Assembly: GCF_036711975.1 (NCBI RefSeq)
Contig: NC_091975.1
Location: 3,226,501 to 3,290,500 of the forward strand
Length of the DNA: 64,000 nucleotides
Origin: Onthophagus taurus
Lineage: Eukaryota; Arthropoda; Insecta; Coleoptera; Scarabaeidae
Reading direction: 5' to 3'
Shown one piece after another: positions 48,001 through 60,000 of this stretch; position 1 is the first letter of the stretch; every line of letters begins with the position of its first letter. The position numbers and the translations under genes were made by a program. The notes beneath the pieces are model-generated. The model was not told where the DNA came from and ran no database searches. It worked only from the letters and a program-made list of their open reading frames with translations.

Positions 48001-51000
48001 AAACACACAGCTTTTGAAACATTTTAAAACGTTTTTTGTGAACCCCTAAAACATCAAATGCAACCGAACTTAAAAAAAACTTGGATAAAAGAATCAAACC
48101 CCGTTAAAATGAGTATCAACAAAGACATTGAGGGATTGAAGTGGAGTAAGTAATTTTTTTGTGGTAATCTAAAAGTAATTTTTTATATGCATATCTAATG
48201 TGAGGTTTCGCGCGAGGGTTATAAAGGAAATTTAGTTGACAAAGACGGAAGAGGATATTTTTTGCTGCCATCAATTTGGAAATTAAACGAAAGGGATACA
48301 CAATGGGGGCGGTGGAAGATTATAAAGTGAATAATTAAACGAAGCCGCAACGGTTTGCCGGTTGCAATTTCATTTGGGGTCAGAATAGGAAACGTGAAAT
48401 AAACGTCGCGCAAACGGCGTTTAATTATTTCCGGAAAGTTTCATTTGCGTATTTATTTTAAAGCAACTTATTGCATCCTGAAATACTTGAAGACAAATAG
48501 ATGAAATTAAGTTATCCGGTTAAATTAAATGTAGACCGAAATTTGAAAGGGGAGCGTTTAAAATTGATGCAAGACAATAAATAACTTAACAACATCAAAG
48601 GGAAACCAATAAAGAAGAAAGTTTGAAGGGTTGTGGTTTTGCCATCAAGTATACCGTAAAATACCTGTGGATTGATTTACTCTTCACATAAAAGCTTTAT
48701 GTTACCCTAAAGTTTATTAAGAGCCACAGCATAACTCATTTTCCACTTTTATTAACTTTGAAAAACAATTTTCAAGCCAAAACTCAAAGTTTGCAATAGA
48801 GATATACAAACTTACAAAGCTCGGACTTTAATGAATATCCCGGACGGGTTATTAATGCGTAGAAAAGGCCTGGATCTCGTTGGAAAAATCATCGAGCGTA
48901 GGAAGAGGCGCGCGCACGACGCCGGACGTCGCTGGGAAGGTTCAACACCATCCTCCAATTCGTACACCAGTCAGTAGTTCCACACTGAGAGTAGGCTACA
49001 CGACGCGCGTACCAACACCATTTAAAAACGTGACGGAAATGTGTTCGTCTTGAAATTATGTACTGTCGTGATGATGATGTTATATCAAACATTAATCTTA
49101 GTAGCGGCGTTTTCTTTCGCGAAATCCCAGTGCCCTCTTAAGTGTTCCTGTTTCCACGTTCCAATTTATCCAGAAAACGGAGAACTATTAATTTTCTCCA
49201 CGGTGAAGTGTTCTACACTTAACATTAACGAATCCCTTTTAGTCCCCAACGACACGAGGGAAATTATTTTTGAAGGTACGAACGTTGATCTTGAACTGTT
49301 TACTGAAAATAAAGAATTTTGGAACGCTTTACCGAATTTAACACGAGTGGAATTTAATAAATGTAAAATAAAAAGTGTTGAAAACGTGAGTTTTAACCTC
49401 GAAAGACTGAAATCGTTACAAATCTCAAATAGCAACCTAACCGAATCGTTATGTTTCAATTTAACGGAATTATTAACGTTGGATTTATCTCAAAACAAAC
49501 TTACATCGGTGAAAAATTCTTTTACGTTTTTAGTTAACCTACAAGTGCTCAATCTCAGTGCCAATCATTTAGTATTAACCGAAAAATCTTTTTATGGTTT
49601 AAATAATTTAAAATCTCTCGATATCTCCGATAACCAAATAAAACAACTTAGTGACAAAATCTTTCTACCTCTCACCAATCTCCAATACCTCAACATAAGC
49701 AAGAATCGATTAAAAATTCTTAACGAAGAATGGTTCGGAAATTTAATTCATCTTCAACAACTCGATGTGTCTCAAAACCAATTAGAAAAAGTCATTCCGG
49801 GAAATTTAGAATTTCCAAATTTAATGAGATTATTTTTAGCGGAAAATCCTAATTTAGGTATATCAAAACCCCCCACTTTATTAATTGGAATGGGTTCTCG
49901 CCTACAAACGGTTGATGCATCCAACACGGGATTAGAAAACGTTCCTTCTGCATTAACCCATTCGATTCGAGCACTAAAATTATCTAAAAACTCAATAATC
50001 ACCATCAGCTGTGGTGAACTCGATTATTACCCGTTGCTTCAAGTTCTCGACTTTACTTCTAATAAATTAAAAACGATCGAAGACGACGCTTTGGGGCGAT
50101 TAGAATCGTTAACGATCGTATATTTGAGCGAAAATTGGATGGTTAACGTTCCCGGAAGTTTACCAGAGAGATTAGAAATTCTCCACTTGGATAAGAATTA
50201 TATCGGAACGATACGATTTGGCGATTTCTTGGGATTAAAACAATTGGAATTGTTAAATCTTAGCGACAATAATATAACTAAAATTGAAGAAAACAGTTTC
50301 AACCACCTGTTATCGCTTTCATCTTTAGATCTTTCCCGGAATCCTTTGTACATCCCACCCGGACTTTTAACCATTCCGGGAAAATTACAGTCTTTAAGAC
50401 TAAGCGGAATTCCTTCTTTATTACCAGCTAAAGAAGTCACATTTCCACTAACAACCCCCGAGTACTTGATTATCTTAGATTTATCGTATAGTCCCGGATT
50501 AGCTCATCAGCTTTTGGCAGATACAGCTGCATTGGCAGCATCTAGACAACTTCAAGAGCTGGATTTATCGGTCGCGGGATTAGAATACATCAGATCCGAC
50601 CTGCTGCATTACCTTCCCCAGCTGCGAACATTGCACTTGAAAGGGAATCCATTAAACTGTACTGATTTGCAATGGCTCGCTATGTGGATGAGAAGACAAG
50701 GGGAATATGAGAATAGGGAGGTGACTTGTGTTTATCCTGGGGATATATGGGGTGTTCCCCTCATTGATCTGCAAGGATTAGACACAAAAGTAACTACAAC
50801 AACCTACACCGAAACAACAATAACAACCACTTCCGAATATCAACACTCAATAAATGTTACAGAAGCAACAACAATTTACGACAATAACACGATGAATATA
50901 GAATTTTACGAAGTCATCGGAAATAATGGAACAATGATGGCAACCTCACATCATTACTACAGCGAAAAAATATCTTCTTTACATCATCCCGGCATGTTAA

Positions 51001-54000
51001 TCCTGATTTTAGGGGTTTTATTAACAACGGCAATTCTAACTGTATTAACAACGCAGCTTAGTAAGAAAAGAAGGAGACAAACGGCGACAATGATGGATAT
51101 GGAAGTAGGTAATTTGCCCGGGGTTACCGAGCTATGGTGACACTTAAGGAACTTGCAAGATGAAGAAGAAACGATGGTTCTCTACGACACCATCGCATAA
51201 AAATCCACGGAAAAATCTAAAAAAAAAAATTCTAGTTGTATCAAAATGGAAAATAAAAGAAATTAATAAAAACATGTGCTTGTGATATATGTGAATGAGA
51301 AATTTTTGTACACATGATTTTTTTCTACTGAAATAAAAATAAAAAACGAGTAACACTCGATAAATTGTATAGAAATATTTTTTACTATCAAAATGTAAGA
51401 AAAAAAATTAAAAAAAAAAAAAATGCGTGCGTGTAAAGTAACGTAGTTTACGATGATAGATTTTGAATCTATCAAAAGGTTTTGATGTAAGTTTTTTGCT
51501 ATGAATTTGTACATAAATTGTCAAATATTTGTATTTACTTGGCGAAATTGTTCTATGTATTGTGATAGAAGTAAGAATTTAAACAAAAATATAGAAATAT
51601 ACTTAAAATAACACCTTTTCTTTCTTCTTATTTAATTAATAATTAAACCACTTTGTTAAAACGCTACACACCGCCCATAATTGAATACAAAATAAGCAAT
51701 TAATGCACCCCGTTGTAGAACAACTCCACTCGGTGCAGTTAAATATCAAAACAACCCTTGAACTCCTGTAATTTGAAAGCGCGAGGGACCTAGGGAAATT
51801 AGCCGGGTCATTTTTGCAAATATCGTGAAGGGCGGAGATTGAATTTTGGGATCCCCATGAGAATGAAAATAGGGGGAGAGTCAGCCAAACGTAATTGTTT
51901 TTTGACATTTATAACCCCGACTTTAACCATCATTTATTCATCATAAATAAATACATAAACTGTTTTCGTTTTTAATCATAAACCCAAAAAGATAAATTTC
52001 CAATTTATATTTTACATTTTAAATGAGGAAATTGATAAAAACGATCATTTTTAATCGAAACCGCCATTAATACGAATTCCCGAGTAAATCGAAAGGAAAA
52101 ACTCGATCCCTCCGAGTTTAATTTTCAATTACCACGATCGCTTTAGAAACGTAAAGTGCAAAAAGCAAGAATGTAATTTACCTTAATTAATTAACGCAGT
52201 TCGTGGTAATATAATAAACGAGTTAGTTTTAACTATGACTTTAATTAATTAAACAAAATAAAAGGGGAAGCTGTAGTGCGTAAAATAGGTACGTGTGTTA
52301 TGTATAATTGAACAACTCAACCGAACACATTGGTGCTATTTGCATCATCAATTTAATTAAAGCCTAATTTGTTAAATTAGCATGAAATCGATATTTCTTT
52401 TTATTTTTTCTCATATTAACTAAAATGATATTGAAAATTTTAATTTCTTCAAAATTAATTAGTAAAAAAAATGTTTTTGTAGTGTTATAAAGCAATAAAA
52501 TACAAGGAGGGTTGATATCGTCTCGTAACATCTCTGAACATCGTCACCAAATACGGTTCTCAATAATATTGTGTATTTGTCAAATGTGTTTCTGACAATA
52601 ATTTACAACACCATCATTGACTTCCATCTACATCCGTCATACGTCCGATCTCTACATGGACACACAAAATTAAATAATTAGTTTGTCTGTCACATACGCG
52701 AATAGCAGCTAAGTTAACATGATTACAGCATGAAGCAGTATAATACCATTGGTGGAGAACTTGCGATCTTAATGTCATACACGGGCTTTTTAAATTTCTC
52801 ATGCGGCGTACTTAAAATTTACTTTAAAAGCTTCTAAAAAGCTGCTATCATAATTTTATTGTCCTTTCTTTTGATATGTTATACGTCCGATGTCTACGTG
52901 GCGCACAAAATTAAATAATTAGTTTTCCCATCAGCTATGCGAATAGCAGCAAAGTTAACATGATTGCAGCATGAAACAGTATAATACCATTGGTTAGGAA
53001 CTTGCGATCTTAATGTCATATACGGGCTTTTAAAATTTCTCATGCGGTGTACTTAAAATTTACTTTAAAAGCTGCAAATACCAGACTGGAGGAACCTTCA
53101 AAATCGTTCTAGACATCTCTTAATATCATTTTTGTAACGTTCCAACATCTTCCAATATTACCCATTATCTCAATATTGCCTCTTACTATGTTTACATCGT
53201 CCACTTGATTCGGACTTCCTTCAATATCAATCAATATCAATTGATTTTAAATTTATAATGGTATGAGAATTCCTTAAGCAGAAAAAGTTGATATATTTCA
53301 AATGGATGCTGAATGATTTTAAACGAACCGGAATTTAATAATGAAATTTTATCGCAAAAAGTTGCAAATTTTTAACCTGTCAAAAATGTAAAAAAGCGCT
53401 TGGATGAATTACAACAGTTATACTAATGAATGTTTCGGCTACACGTTGAAATGTTGTAAATTTAATAAATGCCGCAAAAGGCATAAAACGTGTTCACCAC
53501 CGTCGACGCCAACGTCACGATCCCGCGCATCCCCTTTTAGTGCTACCTGCAACGACAGTTTAAAATTTAATTTCGGCAGTCGTGTCGTAAATCCAAGAGC
53601 TAACACATGGCTAGACACAATCTTTATTGTCACACGCCTCCTGTTCCTCTTATTGTGTTTTCCCAGTTTTATATCTTTACTTAATACAAAGATAACCAAA
53701 TTTTCATTTCGAAAAAAAAAAATTAAATAAAAAAATGGGGCATTTATATCGTCACGTATTTAATTAAAGGCGTGCCTTGTCACAGGGAACTAATGAACGC
53801 GACAGGAATGTGAGACTGAGAAGGTAGACCGCCAATCGATTTCCTCCCCAGTGTGCAAATACAGAAACGACATCAATAGATGTGAAGCCCCGGGTGGTAA
53901 TTACGAACGATTTTCAACCAACGAGTCGATTCTTACATAAAAATTAGGGGCGAATTTTAAAATAAAAGAAAAAAAAATAATACATTTCCCTTATTTTATA

Positions 54001-57000
54001 TTTTTTATTCGAAAACGACGCAAAGTAATAAATCTAAAGTTGCCACGCATTGAAAGCAATCCGGATAACGCCGTCCTTCTTGCAGACATAATAAATAACC
54101 TCTGTAAGAGACCCACAACACACGTACCTACTACAATCCCAAGGAGAAGTTGCAGGACTGCGTCCCGGCTCCTCCGCCAATCGTGTTGGATACAATCAAT
54201 CAGCGTGAAATAAAATTTTCTAGCCGGGGGTTCATGATTTATTCAGCACTTCATCGCAAAGTCCAGATTAGGGGGTGCGACGAGGAAAGTTTGGAAAAAA
54301 ACGTTTTAAAAGATCGTACTCGAAAACTTAATTAGATCCGTTATGGGTGAATTATCGTTCGGGGAATTGAAATTTTTTTGCTTTGCCTTTAAATGAGTCG
54401 CTACATTGACTCGGATATTCATTATTTTCTCGTAAATCAGACCCTTCGTTACTGTCGCCCGGGCTACGATCTCACTACATCACTGTCCCACGGTTGATTG
54501 TCGTTTTTCCGATTGACTACCGGCCGTTCTTATCAGTTTCGAGACTATTAATCAACCTCAGATGGAAAACCATAAACCCCATAATAATAAAACGAATAAA
54601 ATGACGGATCAAAATTAAAATGTAAATAGAATTTTATTTTTTTATACTTACCACCGAGATCTGCGAAGAAGACATCCTTAAGGGCCAAAAACTCCTCCTC
54701 CGGTGCCATATTATTACTCCCGAAGCTATCGTTTTCAGGCCACACCTCTCTGAAAATGCGAAAAGGAAAAGAAATAAAGGAGATGTCAGACAACTACGAA
54801 TTTTATAGGTATAGTTAAATCTACACAGAATTAGGTATTCAAGACTCGTTTTGTCCTTTGGGTGTAGTAAAGAAAAAAAAATGTATCAACTAAATTTTTG
54901 TATATTTAGTTGCATAACTATTGAACAATATTGAATTAATACCCATTGAAATCAGTACCAGGGAATACGATAATAAACGGTCCCTATTTTGTTCGAAGTT
55001 GGACAATTCAGGCGAACTAACCCCTTTACGAAAAGTTTCTCATTATTGCCTTAATAACGCGCTTAATATTTCCCGCTTAATCCTCTCCTCTATTAAGCAT
55101 AAAGGAAACACTCGTTTACTCAACCCAACTTTCCTTTCAACCCGTAAATATGAAATTATTGCTTAAGCCTCAAAATTAATTATTGATTTCCTATCGAAAT
55201 TGAAACTGTAACAATCATAAGTAGTAAATAGAATGCAAAGGTATACAACGTCGTAGAGGTAACAAGGTTCATTACGACCGATTCGGTGGTAAACAAACCA
55301 CCGCACTTGGACAAACTTACACGGGAATTACCCACCTTCGTGGAGGACCTGGGGTTAATGGGAACAACAAAGCCGGGACCGAACCGCGCTGTGGCTGAGT
55401 TATGCCCGTTGGAGTTAAGGTGAAACCCCAGAGCACGCGTAAATCTTCCAACACCCAGCGGCTTCTCGGTTCAAGCTAAGAGGCCTCTAATCTTTTCCAG
55501 AAGTTCAGTTCGCACGTAACATTCATTCCAACTCTAATTCATTTTGCACTAATTCGTTTCACCTTGTCTTGTTTTTGGATACGTACATTTCAAAACTAAT
55601 TCACAACAACACGCTAATTTCTTTTAAACTTATTTACACTCATTATCGTACAAATAACACGAAAAAAGTCACAATAAGTAACAACTTTCTTATTCAATCC
55701 TCGTTTAGATTTAAAACGTGTAAAAACAATGGTGTTTTTGTTAATTGTGATATTAATAATTACAATTTTGTATTTTAAAATTAGTAATAGTCATAGATAT
55801 TGGTTACAACGTGGTGTAAATCAAAATGATCCTACTTTTCTTTTTGGCGATACAACAAAAGCGTTTTTTAGATATGAATCGACTTATTCAACACTTCAAC
55901 GTCTTTATAATTCATTTCCGGATGAAAGGTAATTTAAAAAATAAAACAAAATAAATAATCTTTCAACTACTTCACTTTTAACACATTATAACTTTATTTC
56001 AATGAGTTTTAACTCCAATTAAGTCTAACTCAATTTTAACCGTTCCATTTCATTCATAAATTTCTAGCTTTACTTTTCCATTGATTCCTTTTATTTACAG
56101 AAATTTTAATTTTTATTTTTTTGTACAATAGATATATTGGAATCTATGAAATGACAAAACCTATCCTTCTTATCAGAGATCCTGAACTTATCCACCAAAT
56201 ATACTTTGAAGCTTTCGATTACTTTGCGGATCGAAGAGACGCGATGCCGGAAGCTGACGATACGGTTTGGACGAAAAATCTTGCCGCTTTAACCGGAGAG
56301 GAATGGTCGAAAACGAAAAGATTTTTGTCTTCGTGTTTTAATACGAAAAATCTGGAAGAAACGTTTACGTTAATCGCTGAATGCGCGGAACTTTACGTGG
56401 ATCATTTAAAGAAACGTAGACCGATGAAATTGGAATTAAAAGATACTTTTATAAGATTTTCGAATGATGTAATCGCTTCGATCGCGTTTGGAGTTTCGCA
56501 GATGGATTCAATTAATTTTAGAGATAACGAATTTTATCAAATGAGTAAATCTTTATCGACGTTTACCTTTAAACAGAATCTCGTTGGGTTAGCGTATTGT
56601 ATCTGCCCGAGTTTGTGTAAAAAGTTGGGTTTGAGCGTATTGAATACCGAAACAATCAACTACTTCAAGGACGTTTTGGATGAAAACTTAGCCGAGAGAC
56701 GAGCGTTGAACGAAGGGGGTCGTCGACGAAGGCAGGATATCCTGTCATTTCTAGAGGAAGAACAAAGGCAATCGCGGGACGAAAGCGTGGATATCGCAGC
56801 TCAAGCTTTTACCTTCTTTTATTTCGGTTTTGATACGGTTTCTACTTCGTTGGTTTTCTTGGTTTACGAATTATCGATTAACACAAAAATCCAAGCGAAA
56901 TTACACAAGGAAATTGATGAAACTTTAAAAATGAATCTCGGAAAAATTAGTTACAACGATTTAATGAAAATGATTTATCTCGATCAAGTCGTTTCAGGTA

Positions 57001-60000
57001 ATTTAAGTATATATTAAAATATAACTTTTCTTTTTTTATTTGATTATAGAAGGTTTAAGAAAATGGCCACCTTGTGTTGGAGGTGATAGAGTTTGTACAA
57101 AACCTTACATTATCCAACCAAGTAAACGTACGGAATGTAGAATCGAGTTAAACCCAGGCGACTTGGTTGGAATATCAATTGCGGGGATTCAAAATGATCC
57201 AAAGTATTTTCCACGACCGAACGCTTTCATTCCAGAAAGATTTAGCGAAGAAAACAAGATAAAAATACAACCAAACACTTATCTCCCATTTGGAGTAGGC
57301 CCGAGAAGTTGCGTAGGCGCAAAAATTGCTCTATTACAAATAAAAATTTTTATTTTTCATTTATTAGCAAAATTCCATTTAACACCTTGCTCAAAAGAAC
57401 GCATCAACGTTAGCGCAAATTGTTACGATTTAAAAGCTGATGGAAGAGTGTGGATTATGTTAAGAACAAGAAAAAAAAATTAAAATCTAAAAGAATTTTT
57501 ATTTTCTTACCTTGCAGCTCTCAATAACCCGACGGCTTCCTCAAATTCCCCATCCTTCAATTTCCTCTGTATATTCTTGATTGTTTCCGATCTGCAATCA
57601 CACAAAAGATAATGAACCTCCGTAATGAACTCTTTGATTATGCATGTAAATGACAGGTCAAGTCAAACGGAAAGCGAGTTCCCTCTCATCACAGGGGTTA
57701 GCATCAAAAGGGCATAGATGGATGGATTACTCACTTTTGCTCGTCAATAGGCGCGTCGGAGGCGGCGTCAAAAGGAACGATGTCCTTGGGGATACCTAGA
57801 CCACCCTCCAGGACCACGGAAAGCTGCGGCGAAGCTTCATCCCATAATGCGTTTAAGTCTGGTTTAACCGGAAGATTCCCCTCCGACATACCCGATTCTA
57901 TCAAATATTAATTATTAGAAGATCTCTCAATAAGCTTATTTTTTTTGTTGTTTACGTAGGAGTTCGTGCGTATTCATCGATCGTGAGGATGTTTTAATTA
58001 TCTATGAATGGCCTTCGGGGCTTTACCTTCGTGGTCATACATAATAAAGAATCCATTTGCATGAGTAATGTATGGGTTTGTTTGTAGATAAAACGGGAGA
58101 TAAAATTTAATATAATAAAATTTAAAAAAATAAAATCAATCCCTTAACTGCAATAGGTTAGGTAATTGATAATAGTAATTTTATATTATTTGTTGAACGT
58201 AGCGAAAATGTGGAGAAAATCCCACAACATTGATGAATATTAAATACAATATTTTGCGAGTACAAAACAATATTTAGAGAGTGGGCACTCATTTTTAATA
58301 TATTAAACAATACTAGAGCGAATAGATTAATACACAATGCACGCGTGTTCGCAAACAGGTAAAAACTCGCAACTGATTGTTGAAATTAAACAAAGGCCAT
58401 TATGAATTATGTGAATTCCCTAACGCCCTCACATGGTAGACAAGTACCTGATGTGATTACAATAAGCACACACAATATAATAAAAATATAATATAATAAA
58501 TTCGCTGGTAGAGGACTTGGGTCAATATAATTCCAGACTTTCCTGCTGTATTCTGCAAGCACTCACAAGTGTCCTCTTATCAGTATCTAGTTAATGGAAG
58601 CATTAGCAGAGAATTTAGTCCCCTGTCAGCAGTACTTAACCTTCTACCAACAATATTTAGTCATCTGCAAGCAGTATGTAGTTTTCTGCCAGCAGTATCT
58701 AGTCATCTGCAAATATCAGGTGTATAAATACGAAACCAGTCATTTTTGTATATTTTGCCAGGAAGAAAAGCGCTGTTCAACAAATTTGTCATCAATTTCG
58801 GTCGATTTCGAAATGTGAAAAATTTTTTTCGATTCAAAAATTACGCGTGAAATGAACACAACTCGTAATTAACACGATTTAGAGCTGCTTCCTGTTTATT
58901 GTGTCAAGCTTTGCGATGCGCACTCCTCTGTAATAGACGTACGCCCTAAACCAAGTGCCAATTACCAATTCTGCTACTAGATGAAGCTAATTAAGGCAGT
59001 CGCATCAATCGATTTAAATTCGGTTTCGATCGACGACTTAAAAGCATAACCTTCGCTATTTTTTTTGCTTCATGAATTCCATTGTAATTTACTCGCTGTA
59101 ATTAACTTACTTAAACAAACTCCCTTTAGTAAACCCATAAAAACGCTTTGATGTAGTCGAAAGTTATTTGATAGTACCAGCTATTGTTTGATTTTCCATG
59201 GAAGTCTCCATGGCTTCACTGGCACTCAGTCATTCATTATTGATGGAAGTTATATGGTTCAATACAACACATTAATACGTTCTCTACGTCATCGAACTCA
59301 CATTAACATTACAAGAACTTATGGCTTCAATTAGAGCAGTCAATTAAAACTTAATCTTTTCATGACTAATAAATAAAACATATTATTTCAAACAAATTTA
59401 AACTGGATACAGTATTAAGATATCGTTATTAGTTGTAATATGACATTCATTATGAAGTATAGATCTGGGTGTCAACCTCATATTTGCAATGACACAGATA
59501 GTCGTAGGCTTGTGCGCATTGTGTATAAAATAGGATTCTGAACAGAATGCGGTATGACAGAATTTCCCCATACCATGACATAATTTACATCAATCGATAA
59601 ACAGCACAATATTTTGAGTTAATATAATAACTTAAATATAATTAAAATTAAAAAAAACTTACTTGATTTGGATTTTTTATTCCCCTTTCTTTTATTTTTT
59701 CCTTTAGTTTGAACAACTAAATCACCGCTGGTGCAATAATTCTGAAGCATTTTAAAAAAGACGTGTTGGGTTTCCATGAGATCGTTTAAATAAGCATCAG
59801 ACATTTTTAACTCATCATAGGTTAAAAGAAGGGTTAAAATGAGTTCTCGGTATTCCAAAACATAAAAAATATTGCTTTTAATTACTTGTGATGATCGCCT
59901 CACGCCTTCATCCTCGGATTTATCCATAAAACAAAGAGTCATAAGTAATTCCCTGTACGCCAACAACGATAAATGTAATCTTCTCGACCACAATTTAATT

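Larger units (their letters stand above)
42006..54651 (-). other. timeout: timeout intron 8 (12.6 kb), host of the LRR gene
   Basis: The longest timeout intron. It contains the complete opposite-strand LRR membrane-protein gene at 49071-51140, a foldback element at 44.1-44.6 kb and a 242-bp tandem duplication at 52.6-53.1 kb. A GC-richer stretch at about 45.6-46.1 kb has no recognisable product and might be regulatory. No other gene was found. Confidence 0.85.

Noticed and set aside
58594..58818. Open frame with a 7-residue QQYLVIC repeat
   Set aside because: It is the by-product of a 21-bp minisatellite. It has no promoter, signal peptide or conserved flank.
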